DNA from: Palaemon carinicauda
Lineage: Eukaryota > Arthropoda > Malacostraca > Decapoda > Palaemonidae
Length of the DNA: 64,000 nt
NCBI RefSeq assembly: GCF_036898095.1
Contig: NC_090730.1
Location: 33,010,761-33,074,760, forward strand
Reading direction: 5' to 3'
The notes beneath the pieces were generated by a model. It ran no database searches, was not told the DNA's origin, and saw nothing but the letters and a program-made list of their open reading frames with translations. Made by a program: the position numbers and the translations under genes. This document shows positions 1 through 10,639 of the stretch, piece by piece (positions within the stretch are counted from its first letter, which is position 1; every line of letters starts with the position of its first letter).

Positions 1-1119
1 AAGGACTCCAAGACCGTCCCTAAATCCTCTGCAAGGATTCGTCAGGAACCCACGACTACCCAGGGGAATGTCCACGTGTCACCCCAGGAAGAGATCCCTG
101 GGGCAGGAGACTTAGCTGCCAGCCCGCAGGGAGGAGAACAGCAAGAGTCCGAACATGCCTTCTGGCAGGTCCTAAGCCTGATAAGGCAACTTAACGGGCT
201 TATGGATCCAGTCATCCCCCCCCGTGAAGGCAAAGACACGATTTTGGATGAAGTGTTTGACGTTCGGAAGGCCCCTAAGACCAGTGCGACTCTGCCCTGG
301 TCTAGGGGGCTGAAGAGTGCCAGGGCTAGGGCCAACGCTCAGCTCGCACTTCTTGCCTCCTCCAGTCGTTCCACTGCCGGGAACAAGCTCATCCCTCCTC
401 CTCGTCTTCAGCAGAGGAGGTATTTCGAGATCCTGGGTGAGCACAACCTCGCTCTTCCTCTCCATCACTCTGTGGAGGAGCTGGCGAAGGGAGTTCCCCT
501 TGAGAAACTCTCTGCTCGGCAGGTGTCGTTCTCGGCGGCAGAGATCCTTAGCCACGAGAAGGTCGCTAAGTGTGCCATGCAGGCCACTTCGTGGCTGGAC
601 TTTTGGCTAGGATCTCTGGGCATCCTATTGCGATCGGAGGACTTGTCCAAGGAGACCAATAGGAAGGCCCTAGAGACCTTCTTGCTCTCAGGCACCCGCT
701 CCATCGAGTTTTTGGCGCGCCAGGTTACCACCCTGTGGGCCAACTCGGTGTTGAAGCATCGCGATGCTGTGTCCGAGAGATTCCATTCGAAGGTCCCCGC
801 CGTGGATGTGTGTAGGCTCCGACATGCTTCCCTTCTGGGGGAGAACCTGTTTGAGCCTCAAGACATGGAGCGAACGGCTGAGAGGTGGAGGAAATCCAGC
901 ACGGACTCCCTCCTCCATAGGGCCCTTACAACTCGGCCCTATAAGCCTCCAGCCCCGCCACAACAGCAGCAACAGCCTCGTAAGGCTCCCAAACAGGCAC
1001 CGGCAGCTAAGAAGGTGGTGTCTAAGCCCCAGCCCTTTCCAGCCAAGGTCAAGAGGAGCGGTAAGTCCTCCAGGGGAGGCAAGACTCCTAGGGGTGGCGG
1101 CCGCGGCCGCAAGCCCTAG
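1..1119 (+). CDS. Gag-like protein of A1, C-terminal part
   Basis: The frame is open from base 1 to the stop at 1117-1119, so the N-terminus lies outside the window. It holds the conserved helical Gag core of the family (EHAFWQV, PREGKDTILDEVF, LSGTRSIEFLARQV), then a motif around LFEPQDMERTAERW that corresponds to the LFPxDLV block in the Gags of families B, C and D. The tail is glutamine-, lysine- and arginine-rich and ends in RG repeats, as expected for nucleic-acid binding. The RT/RNase H region follows in the +1 frame. The role is presumably a structural nucleoprotein; that is inferred from position and composition, not from a recognised Pfam-type domain. Confidence 0.75.
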   Translation, partial: KDSKTVPKSSARIRQEPTTTQGNVHVSPQEEIPGAGDLAASPQGGEQQESEHAFWQVLSLIRQLNGLMDPVIPPREGKDTILDEVFDVRKAPKTSATLPWSRGLKSARARANAQLALLASSSRSTAGNKLIPPPRLQQRRYFEILGEHNLALPLHHSVEELAKGVPLEKLSARQVSFSAAEILSHEKVAKCAMQATSWLDFWLGSLGILLRSEDLSKETNRKALETFLLSGTRSIEFLARQVTTLWANSVLKHRDAVSERFHSKVPAVDVCRLRHASLLGENLFEPQDMERTAERWRKSSTDSLLHRALTTRPYKPPAPPQQQQQPRKAPKQAPAAKKVVSKPQPFPAKVKRSGKSSRGGKTPRGGGRGRKP

Positions 1120-3176
1120 GGGTTGTAGTCCCCCTGCATGTCCACCTGTGGGGGGATGCCTTCAGCGTTGCGTCCTCAGGTGGCAGCAACACGGGGCCGA
1201 TGCTTGGACGGTCTCAGTGATCGGCCAAGGCTATCGCGTCCCGTTCACAACATCTCAACCTCCCCTGACAGCGAATCCAGTGTCGTTGAGCTCCTATGCT
1301 ACGGGATCGGCAAAGGGGCTGGCCCTTCAAACCGAAGTCGAGACCATGCTCGAGAAGGGTGCTCTCCAGGAGGTCGTGGACGGCTCCCCAGGCTTCTTCA
1401 GTCGACTCTTTCTTGTAAAGAAGGCTACTGGAGGCTGGAGACCCGTCATCGATCTCTCAGCTCTGAACAGGTTTGTCGAACAAACCCGGTTCAGCATGGA
1501 GACAGCAGACACGGTCAGACTTGCGGTGAGACCACAAGACTTCATGTGCACACTGGATCTAAAGGACGCGTACTTCCAGATCCCAATCCATCTGTCTTCC
1601 AGGAAGTACCTGAGATTTTGCCTAGACAACAAGATCTACCAGTTCAAGGTGCTGTGTTTCGGTCTCTCCACAGCTCCTCAGGTGTTCACCAGAGTGTTCA
1701 CCCTGATTTCATCTTGGGCGCACAGGAACGGCATTCGTCTCCTTCGTTACCTGGACGATTGACTGATCTTAGCAGACTCGGAGTCGACCCTTCTTTGTCA
1801 CCGAGACAGGCTTCTGGATCTTTGCCAGGATCTGGGGATCGTGGTAAACCTCAAGAAGTCCTCTCTGCAGCCGTCCCAACGACTGGTTTATCTAGGCATG
1901 CTAATAGACACCAATCTCCACAAAGCCTTTCCATCAGACGACCGGATAGCAAGACTGAGGAGGGTGGCGGAACCCTTCCTCAGGCGAAAAGAACTCCCCG
2001 CCCAATCGTGGTTGCGTCTCTTAGGCCACCTATCCTCCGTGGCCCGTCTGGTTCCAAACAGCCGCCTCAGGATGAGATCCCTTCAATGGCGGCTCAAGTC
2101 CCGGTGGAATCAAGGACATTCTGATCCCAATGGGGTCTCTGGAACAGACGGACTTGCGGTGGTGGCTGGCCGACGAGAACCTGCGGAAGGGAGTGAGTCT
2201 TCTCGTCCTCCCCCCGGAATTGAGTCTGTTTTCGGACGCGTCAAAAGAAGGGTGGGGGGCGCACGTTCTGAACCAAAGGGCCTCAGGCCTTTGGGCAGAA
2301 TCAGAAAAGTGCCTTCACATCAACCTGCTAGAATTGAAGGCCGTTTTTCTGGCTCTTCAGCAGTTCCAACGGTCCCTGGCGGGTCACTCCGTGGTGGTGA
2401 TGAGTGACAACACGGTAGTGGCTTATGTCAACAAGCAGGGAGGCACTTTTTCGCAACAGCTATCCCATCTTGCAGTAGAGACTCTGAGGTGGACCGAAAC
2501 CCACTCGATAACACTATCAGCTCGCTTCATTCCTGGCAAGAAGAATGTGCTCGCCGACAGTCTGAGCAGGGTTTCGCAGATAGTGAGTACCGAGTGGTCT
2601 TTGGATCCTCAGATAGCCAACAAAGTCCTGACTTTGTGGGGTTCCCCGACTGTGGACTTGTTCGCGACAGCCTTGAACTTCAAGCTGCCCCTGTACTGCT
2701 CCCCAGTCCCGGACCCCAAGGCACTCTGGCAAGATGCTTTCCAGCAACGGTGGGACAACATTGACGTGTACGCCTTCCCACCGTTCTGTCTGATGAGAAG
2801 GGTGCTCAACAGGGCCAGACTATCGGTCAACTGTTCGATGACTCTGGTAGCTCCGCTATGGCATCACGCGGAATGGTTTCCGGACCTTCTGCAACTCCTG
2901 ACGGAGATCCCAAGGGAGTTTCCTCCACGACACGAGTTTCTCGGACAACCCCACTCCGGCATCCCTCACAGGGCCGTAGCCTCACTTCGGCTTCACGCCT
3001 GGAGACTATTCAGCGTCTCCTCGCGGAGAGAGGCTTTTCGCAACAGGTTGCGGAGAGAATGTCTCGGCACCTGCGAAGGTCCTCTGAGGGAGTCTACCAA
3101 GCAAAGTGGAGAGTCTTTTGTGGTTGGTGTCGTGGAAGGGGTATCTCTCCACTCGATGCCACTATTCCAGCAATAG
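1120..3176 (+). pseudogene. A1 RT/RNase H/DAM-like polyprotein, broken
   Basis: The RT domain is clear: GGWRPVIDLSALN, then CTLDLKDAYFQIPI (motif A, catalytic Asp), FGLSTAPQVF, and YLDD (motif C). The Trp codon that follows YLDD in other copies is a TGA stop at 1760-1762. The frame then continues open to about 2115, where a short deletion relative to A4 moves the RNase H part into another frame (2130-3176). RNase H residues are visible: FSDAS, LLELKAV, MSDNTVV and NVLADSLSR. A VDLFAT...YAFPPF block follows, matching the position of the DAM-like methyltransferase domain of DIRS elements. Two lesions therefore inactivate an otherwise well-preserved ORF. Its end overlaps the recombinase gene. 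Confidence 0.85.
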
Positions 3177-4045
3177 CGGACTTCCTCGTGTATCTGCGAG
3201 AAGAAATGCGCCTTTCTGTCTCGGCAGTGAAAGGCTATCGCTCAGCCTTAAGCTTGGCCTTCAGATTGAAGGGCGTAGATATTTCTTCATCGCTAGAACT
3301 CTCTTTACTCATACGTAGCTATGAGCTTACCTGCCCCCAGTCGGAAGTGAGACCCCCTCCTTGGAACGTGGTTCGAGTCCTCAGGTCTCTGAAGAGACCT
3401 CCCTTCGAACCGTTACGCCAGGCCTCCGATCGCCACCTGTCTTGGAAGACGGCCTTCCTACTCGCCTTGGGTTCGGCCAAGCGAGTTAGTGAACTTCATG
3501 GTCTCTCGTACGACATCGCCCATTCAAGGGGATGGGGGGAGGTAACGTTCAGGTTTGTCCCTGAGTTTGTTGCCAAGACTCAGAATCCTGGAGTGCCGGA
3601 TCCTCGGTTCGACTCTTTCAGGATCGCGAGTCTCCGTTCTGTAACAAGCGACCCAGACCAGCTGCTACTATGTCCAGTGAGGTGTCTGAGGCACTACTTG
3701 AAGAGAACGGCTGCAGTCTGTCCTCATGTGCGAGCTTTGTTTGTGAGCACAGGCAGGACTAAGAGGAGGGTCACCAGGAACACCATCTCAGCATGGATTC
3801 GAAGGGTTATCCACCATGCCCTGAATCCTGACCCTCCTCCGTCACGTCGCCCTCGGGCCCATGATGTCAGGGGTATTGCTACATCCCTGGCCTTCAAGAG
3901 AAACTTCTCTGTGACGCAGGTACTTCAAGCTGGGGTCTGGAAGCGTCAAACGACCTTCACAGCCCACTACCTGCAAGACGTGACCCACAGGAGCCTCGAT
4001 ACGTTTTCTATCGGCCCTGTGGTGGCTGCACAACAGCTGGTCTAA
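2858..4045 (+). CDS. Tyrosine recombinase of A1 (395 aa), open
   Basis: This is a DIRS-type site-specific recombinase, thought to integrate the circular cDNA intermediate in place of a DDE integrase. The N-terminal core-binding part carries VYQAKWRVFCGWC and LRLSVSAVKGYRSALS-type blocks. The catalytic domain has the first Arg in SAKRVSELHGLS, the His-x-x-Arg box in AHDVRGIATS, and the Trp/His-Tyr end in WKRQTTFTAHYLQD, where the Tyr is the nucleophile. ATG 2858 is chosen because the homologous Met is present in A4 and at the same relative place in B2. The gene overlaps the RNase H end by about 320 bp in a different frame. No stop or frameshift was seen. Confidence 0.88.
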   Translation: MASRGMVSGPSATPDGDPKGVSSTTRVSRTTPLRHPSQGRSLTSASRLETIQRLLAERGFSQQVAERMSRHLRRSSEGVYQAKWRVFCGWCRGRGISPLDATIPAIADFLVYLREEMRLSVSAVKGYRSALSLAFRLKGVDISSSLELSLLIRSYELTCPQSEVRPPPWNVVRVLRSLKRPPFEPLRQASDRHLSWKTAFLLALGSAKRVSELHGLSYDIAHSRGWGEVTFRFVPEFVAKTQNPGVPDPRFDSFRIASLRSVTSDPDQLLLCPVRCLRHYLKRTAAVCPHVRALFVSTGRTKRRVTRNTISAWIRRVIHHALNPDPPPSRRPRAHDVRGIATSLAFKRNFSVTQVLQAGVWKRQTTFTAHYLQDVTHRSLDTFSIGPVVAAQQLV

Positions 4046-4518
4046 CCTCAGGCTCCTTTTTGGACAAGTAGCAGTAGGTTGAGGGCGTTGTTACCCGGTC
4101 TTAGTCTGCGTGAATGAAAGAGTATGTCTGACCCTTACTTCTTTCTTCATTCTCCCCTCTCTTGGGGAAGCAGCATCCTGGTCCTCGCATAGCTGACCTC
4201 GACCTCTGCAGGTAACCCATGCTTCTTTGTGCTCCTAGTATTAAGCTTAATACTGTTGCGTCTCCCATACCCTGACGAGGTGGTATGGGGAACGTCCCAT
4301 CCTAGAATTCCTATCTGAAGGTCTCAAGGTCAACTTCATAGGACGAGTCACACTCTCCTCCTCACACTGCTTATGTAGGCCACTCGTTCCTAGCGATGCT
4401 AGGAACTTGTGAGGTACAGGGGCTCCCTCTCTCTAGTGCTGCTCACTGAGGGATCGAGCCCCCGGGCAAGCCGAAGTCAGTAAGGCTGGGGACTTTCCAC
4501 CCTTCCTAAGGGGTAAGT

Positions 4519-4877
4519 CACCCTCTGTAAATAGCGTGGTTTGTATTTCGGTTACGGAACAAATGACAAATTCGAAGATAATTTGTATTTTTCCTAACCA
4601 TACAAACCTTAGCTATTTACACATACTGTATGTGCCCGCCATCCCTGACCCCCAAGTCAATTCCTACCTCTAAGTGAAGTGAAGCAAATCACCGGTGTGT
4701 GGAGGGGGGAGGGGTAGCAAGCTACCCTTCCCCACCCCCCGCTAACTAGCGCGGGGGTAATTAACCCTCGTTAAAACTATTGGCTCGTCATTTCAGCTGC
4801 GCTAAAAGGTAAACCCTCTGTAAATAGCTAAGGTTTGTATGGTTAGGAAAAATACAAATTATCTTCGAATTTGTCAT
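4519..4877 (+). repeat. A1 ICR and right inverted terminal repeat
   Basis: The ICR (about 4519-4622) joins the reverse complement of the left terminus, ending in GTTACGGAACAA, to the reverse complement of the right terminus, starting ATGACAAATTCG. The right ITR (about 4623-4877) is the reverse complement of the left ITRs seen in A3 and A2 and ends CGAATTTGTCAT. The second half of the ICR and the outer right end form a foldback of about 55 bp around some 200 bp. The 3' untranslated tract 4046-4518 contains the family-conserved block around 4255-4310. Confidence 0.85.
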
Positions 4878-5375
4878 ATTAAAAGCTTTTAGTAAATATG
4901 TTATTACAAATATTATTTACCGTATCTATATAAAATCCTACATACGTTGCAAAGTAGGAAAACATTATTTTTTCTTTTTTTTGGGGGGGGGCATTTAATC
5001 AACAATAACAAACTGCCGGTAATGACAGAATGATAATTTACGATAATTCTAAACTGTTACCAAAGATGATTCTCCATTCCATATCCAAAATACTTTTCCT
5101 AACTTTAGTTATAAGTCAACTTGTACCCCCCTCAATTATGAAACCATCTAAAAAAAAAAAAAATGTAAGAGAAGAAGCAAGTACTAGGCCGATTTTTAAA
5201 GTTGTCGAACAATTAAGTTACCGCTATAACGTTCGATGTGACAGTGCGAGATTGGAGAAAGTAAGGAAAATTGAATCATGATTGATTTTCAATATAAATG
5301 AAACTTTGTGAAGCAACAAAGATTTCATTTTTTAGTGAGATAGAGGTAAGGAATGAGAGGTAGTGAAAAGTAGCC

Positions 5376-5378
<3 letters not shown>

Positions 5379-5438
<60 letters not shown>
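5379..5438 (+). repeat. (GA)n microsatellite, about 60 bp
   Basis: An uninterrupted dinucleotide GA array of about 30 units lies in AT-rich DNA. Open frames across it (poly Leu-Ser on the minus strand) are artefacts of the repeat. Confidence 0.98.
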
Positions 5439-5440
<2 letters not shown>

Positions 5441-5802
5441 GTTTTAAATGTAATACTGTAAACAAAAAAATATGATAGGTTATAACATATTGGTGCTTAT
5501 GTAATATCAACTGTATTGTATAGATGGTTTGAATAAGTTAAGAAATGGTATAAACAATACTTCGTACGCGCATATTCTTGAGACCGGCAGCCAGACGTCA
5601 GCTGATCTGATCACAGCCAAACGTAAAACAAAAAGAAGTCAACAATACTCGATTTTTCAAACACACCCAAAATTTAAAAACAAAAGTACACGCTTTCTTA
5701 ATGTGCAATTAACTATTTAAAGAGTAGCAATTTTCTAGAATAAAATGATGTTCCCCCCAAAAATAGTGGTTTGCTGATGAATTTGGATGCCGTATTTAAT
5801 GA

Positions 5803-5865
5803 AAAAAGTCCGCAAAGTCGTGAATCCGCGATGGTCGAACCGCGAAGTAGCGAGGGCTCACTGTA
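5803..5865. mobile_element. Terminal sequence resembling a pogo/Tigger-like DNA transposon
   Basis: The end of this block reads, on the minus strand, as a terminus starting CAGTGAGCCCTCGCTACTTC followed by GCGGTTCG, the style of TIR found in Tc1/mariner-superfamily pogo/Tigger and derived MITEs. It is flanked by TA. I could not find the opposite end within the preceding 1 kb, so only one end is supported. Confidence 0.4.
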
Positions 5866-5872
5866 ATACTGT

Positions 5873-6503
5873 TACGTCCCCATACCCTGACGAGGTGGCA
5901 TTTAGAAAGTCCTAGGCTACAAGTTCCCATCTAAAGAACTTCAGGACAACTTCCTAGGATGAGTCACACTTCTTCATACCTTCATACACAGCTTGCGTAG
6001 GCCGCAGTCCTTGTGTAGCAAGGTTCTATCGAGGTGCAGGGACTCCTTATTTCTTGGGTACTTGCACACTCAAATAACGAGCCCCCGGGCAAAGCCAAAA
6101 AGCCAGACTGGCAGGGACGTCCACCCTTCCTAATGGGTGAATCACCCCTATTAAATAGTGTGGTTTGTATTCCAGTTACGGAACAAATGACAAATTCGTA
6201 GATACTGTAATTTGTATTTTTCCTAACTATACAAACCGTAGCTATTTAATCAAACTTGCCCGCCAGCCCTATCCCCCTTGAAGTCCTACCTCCAAGCAAA
6301 GTGAGCTCAAGCACAGGTGTGTGTGAGGGGGGGTGGGGGTAGCAAGCTACCCTCCCCTACCCCCGCTAACTAGCGGTGGGGGTAGTAAACCCTCGTTAGA
6401 TTTTAATGGCTCGTCATTTCAGCTACGCCGAAAGTAATACCCCTATTAAATAGCTAAGGTTTGTATAGTTAGGAAAAATAAAAATTATCAACGAATTTGT
6501 CAT
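5873..6503 (+). mobile_element. A0: 5'-truncated 3' end of a family A DIRS
   Basis: It starts inside the conserved 3' untranslated tract (ACGTCCCCATACCCTGACGA, also seen near 4255, 13690 and 22425) and carries the whole ICR (about 6135-6245) and right ITR to the terminus CGAATTTGTCAT. No coding part is present. The ICR and right end show small insertions relative to the other copies. Confidence 0.8.
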
Positions 6504-6634
6504 ATTTCCTTATTCCGTGATAAACCCTTTGCATAGAAATTCTAATGATATAAATTATTGAAAGTGGTTCATACATACAGTATGTGTAAGTAATATTTGA
6601 TGTATAATATAATATGCGTGATGAAAAATATAAT
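6504..6634. other. Short AT-rich spacer between A0 and A2
   Basis: About 130 bp with no homology to the neighbouring elements that I can see and no coding potential. Confidence 0.5.
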
Positions 6635-6939
6635 TGTTCCGTAACTGGAATACAAACCACACTATTTAATAGGGGTATTTGTTTCGGCATAGCTGAAATG
6701 ACGAACCATTAATTTTTAACGAGGGTTTACTACCCACACTGCTAGTTATTGGGGGTAGGGGAGAGTAGCTTGCTACCCCCTCCCCCTCACACTCCTGTGC
6801 TTGAGCTCACTTTTGCTCTCGGCTCGGATGGTGGTCGGATGTGTCCGCTCTCATTCTTGCCGTCATATTGGCAGCCATTTAATTGCTTTTGTTCTTTATT
6901 TTTCTAGTTTCTGTGTATGCGAAGTTGAACTCTGCGATC

Positions 6940-9900
6940 ATGCGCACCTGCCCTGGTTTTCCCGACCGCCCCTGTGGAATGTTCATGTAGGCGGTCGAGA
7001 CTGATCCTCACTCCCTTTGTCCTTCTTGTAGGGACCAACGGTGTGATAGTGTCAACAAGTGTAGAGAGTGGTCTGCCTTCCAGTGGGAGAGGTTTTCGTG
7101 ACGACGGGAGAAGTCCAAACTGGAGATTTCTCCTTCGAAGGTTGCTTCGAATGGAGAAAAACCCAAGGCCTCTTCTTCCGTTGCCCAAACCTCCTCCCGA
7201 GTTCCCACTCGATCGATCTCTTTCGAGAGACCATTGAGTGGTAGCGTAGACCAATTTATTGTTAACCAACCTCGGGTCTGGAGAGATGACGTTGCTTCCC
7301 CTAGCGAAGCAGCGCCATCTCTTCTCCGGGGAGGACATGTCAATAACCTCTCTGTTTCAGCTTTGGTCCTCCTTGGGGCTTACAGGTTCGCCCTCCAAGG
7401 AGGTTTTGCTTAACTACATCCGATTGGGTGCTGCTGTCAAGCAATCGTCGTCACCGTCAGAGGTTGATCCTCTGTCTCTTGTCGACGTTGTGGTGTCAGA
7501 GGTATCCAATGCGGTTTCACCCATCTCCTCTTCCACACCAGACTCTACGGTAGCTGACGGCTTAGTTTATCTCGTTCCTGATCAACTTACGAGGGGGAAA
7601 CTAAGTCCATCGTCAGTCTCTCCTGCTAGTGTTTCTCTCCCTCAGGGTAGTACACTTGCAGAGACTCCTTTTCGGACGACTGCTGAAGGTCAGCTTGATG
7701 ATCCAATGGCCCCCAGAGGGCGCATCCGTCGGAAAGCTCGCCTTCCTCTTCGCCATAGAGGCCTTCCTTCACCTGCGGTGAGGAGCCGCCTCTTTAGTTC
7801 AACGTCTTCTGTGCAGTCCCCCGCAGAGGAGCCTGTAGACCGATCATCCGTCACTGCACCTGCATTGGTCCTGGACCTCTCTGCAGATCATTCGCAATCT
7901 CCTTCGGTGGAAGGTCGTCCTTTTGAAGGACACGTCGACCTTCCACCCGACAGACCTGCTGACCTACTGTCGCCGTTCCTGCATGGGCCTAACAAGGCTC
8001 CAACTGAACGTGCTATTGCGCGTCAACAACCTACGCGCTACGCGATCTGACAAGCGCTCATCAGTAGCTTGTCAGGCCCCATCACTACGCGCTGATCTTC
8101 CTTCTTACCCTAACACAGGTCATCAAGAGCGTACGCTCCAACATGCGCATACGCTCCAACAAGAGCATAGCTCCACCACACGCCATGCGCGCCCTCATGC
8201 GCACATGTGCCAACGATCTCCTGCGCACTCTGTGCCCACGCGCCCTGCGCTTAGGCGCCAACGATCTCCTAAGCGCTAGCGCCCACCTGCGTGCCAACAC
8301 TCACCTGCGTGCATATTACCTGCGCAACAGTGCTCTCCTGCGTGCCAGCGCTCTCCCGCGCGCCAACATTCTTCTGCACGTGCGTATACGCGCCCTACAT
8401 CTTACTGTCCTGCGCGCCATGCTGCACACCATTCTACGCGCCAGGTAAAACCTGCGCGCCAACTTTCTCCTGATAGCAGGACTACTGACAAGTCAGCCAT
8501 GCTGCCTTCACCCACGCGCCACCCCTCACCAACGCGCCACCCTTCACCAACACACCAGCGCTCACCTGCACGCCACCCCTCACCAACGCGCCAGCGCTCA
8601 CCTGCGCGCATCCACAAGGATATACGCGTGCGCCATGCGCACGTTCGTCAACCCTCTCCTAGGGATGCGCGCCAACATTCTCCTGCGCTCCTGCACGCCC
8701 CGCATGAATCTACTGCGCTCCCACGCGCCAGGGGACTTTCTCCTGCGCGCGCGCCCTACGGCTGTAACAGGTGTGCACGAACACTCTCCCGCGCGCCGGC
8801 ACGCTCTTCGTGATTCTCCTGCCCGCCCGCGTGCCACCAGTCTCCCGCGTGCGAGCCCCGATATTCTCCCTCGCGCGAGCGTCAATATCCTCCTGCACGC
8901 GAGCTTACGCATCACAAGGAACGATGTCCGGCGAGGTCGCCATCGCCTCATTCCCCTCCCCGCAAGCGCATACCACTACACATTGTGGGAGAAGGGAAAC
9001 TTCCAGAGGGGTTCAGGATTCCAAAGCTACCACAGGCGAACCCACCAATTACAGGGACTCCTCCCAGGGATCCTTCAATCCCATTCCCTTCAAGGGGTAT
9101 GTCTGACAGTGCGTCTGTCAGCCAACAGCCCTGGTTCGGTGCCCTTATCAGAGCCCTAGTTCAGGCTTTATAGCCTGTCCTCTCTGAATTGGGACATGGA
9201 ACCATGGCTTCCTCTACCCCATTGAAGAGAAGAAGAGGAGTTCTTGATGCGGTCACTTCCCCGAGAGCGAAACTGATTTACGCAGACCTTCGAGGCAAAT
9301 TCCTTCTATTCCTCAGACTGCCTCTCTTTCCCTTTCAGACGAAGATTTCATGTCTCCAAGGGAATCACGCGAGGAGAGACTTTCCCCAATCGCACCAATG
9401 GAGGAGACCTCTCTTCGCGCTGGGAGTTCCACACAGTCAGGGGTTGGAAGGAACATGCCACCCTCGTCAATGTTGGAGTCTTACATCCTTCCCAGGAAGG
9501 AATCCAAAGACTCCAAAACATTGCCCATGTCCTCCACTAGGGCTAGGATGGAGCCAACTAGTCACTCAGGGAATGTCCGTGACTCTCCCCGAGAAGAGCC
9601 TTCGGGGATAGAAGGAGACTTTGCTGCAAGTACTACAACAGGAGGAGACCAGCAAGAGTCAGAACATGGATTTTGGCAAGTTTTGACTCCAATGAGGGCT
9701 CTCAACGGGTTTTCCGACTTAGAGATCCCTCCTCGAGAGGGCAAAAACACGGTCTTAGACTGCATCTTTAGTACTCAAAAGCCCTCTAAGACCAGTACAG
9801 CCCTGCCCTGATCTCAAGGGGTAAAGAGTACCAGGGACAAGATCTCACAACAGCTCTCCGAGATGTCCTCCTCCAACCTTTCCGGTACCACCAACAGGCT

Positions 9901-10615
9901 CCTCTCACCTCCTCGCATACAGCAGAGAAGGTACTTCGAGATCCTGGAGGAGCCTTGTCTAGCTCTTCCTCTTCACCACTTACTGAAAGAGCTAACCAGG
10001 GGAGTTGCTCTTTAGAGACTCTCCAACCGGCAGGTCTCGTTCTCAGCAGCCAAGATCCTCAACCAGAAGGTCGCAAAGTGTGCTATGCAAGCTACTCCGT
10101 GGCTCGATATCTGGTTGGTCACCTTAGGTATCCTGATGCGTTCTGAGGATTTCTCCAAGGAACTTACCAGGAAAGCTATGGAGACCTTCCTTCTCTCAGG
10201 TACTCGCACGATCGAGTTTCTGGCCCACAAAGTCTCGAACTTGTGGGCAAATATCATCCTGAAAAGTCGGGATGCAGTAGCTGAGAGATTCCATCAGAAG
10301 GTCCCTAATGCCGAGATCAATAGGGTCAGACATTCCTCCATAGAGGGGTCTGTTCTATTCATGCCTAAGGATGTGGAACATGCCGCTGAGAGGTGGAGGA
10401 AGTCTCATCATGACTCCCTCCTTCATAGGGTTTTAACATCCAAGCCCTATAAACCTCTAGCACCACAGCAGTCCCGTCCAGCCGAGACCACTACGACGAC
10501 AACAGCAGCGAAGACGATGGTGTCTAAGCCCTTTCCTGTCAAAGAAAGGAAAGGCAAAAAATCCTCCAAGGGAGGCAAAAATCCTAGAAGGAGCAGCCGA
10601 GGCCGCAAACGCTAG
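6940..10615 (+). pseudogene. A2 Gag pseudogene
   Basis: ATG 6940 corresponds to the Gag start of A4 and opens with the same Cys-rich N-terminus (TCPGF...PCGMFM), but a TAG stop follows after 16 codons. The next parts are open in pieces: 7259-8050 matches A4 Gag (LFQLWSSLGL, DPMAPRGRIRRKARLPLRHR), 8060-8950 is a CpG-rich Pro/Arg-coding repeat tract, and 9350-9811 and 10085-10615 hold the conserved helical core and basic tail. Stops at about 9809 and in the interval before 10085, plus frame changes, make it non-functional. Confidence 0.75.
8060..8950 (+). repeat. CpG-rich degenerate short repeats in A2 gag
   Basis: Many irregular short units of the type CTCCTGCGCGCCAAC and CACCTGCGCGCCA, with local tandem copies near 8505-8605 of an ACGCGCCACCCTTCACCA type. 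The tract codes for Pro/Arg/His-rich sequence in the Gag frame and is open in several frames at once, so ORFs here on either strand are not genes. A4 has the equivalent tract at about 39550-40900. Confidence 0.75.
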
Positions 10616-10639
10616 GATAAGCAGTCCCCCTGCATTTCC

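Larger units (their letters stand above)
1..4877 (+). mobile_element. DIRS family A copy A1, left part outside the window
   Basis: This is a DIRS-like retrotransposon cut by the window's left edge. It shows, in order, the C-terminal part of Gag, an RT/RNase H region in a second frame, a tyrosine recombinase in a third frame overlapping the RNase H end, a 3' untranslated tract, the ICR and the right ITR. It ends at the conserved family A terminus. Defects are few: a nonsense codon just after the RT active site and a small deletion between RT and RNase H, so it is a fairly recent copy. The YR reading frame is fully open. There is no integrase or LTR, which excludes Gypsy and Copia. Confidence 0.9.
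4878..5872. other. AT-rich non-coding stretch between A1 and A0
   Basis: No convincing gene. The stretch contains a long T/G homopolymer run near 4965-4990, a (GA)n microsatellite, and at its end a transposon-like terminal sequence. It may be intron or upstream flank of RBMX2, but no upstream exon was recognised. Confidence 0.5.

Noticed and set aside
1..4877. Gypsy/Ty3 or endogenous-virus origin of the polyproteins
   Set aside because: There are no LTRs, protease, DDE integrase or envelope; a tyrosine recombinase with ITR plus ICR identifies DIRS.
5325..5510. Minus-strand ORF with a Leu-Ser run
   Set aside because: It is the translation of the (GA)n microsatellite.
8085..8951. Several Arg/Ala-rich ORFs on both strands
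   Set aside because: CpG-rich repeats are open in many frames; the only homologous reading is the Gag linker of family A.
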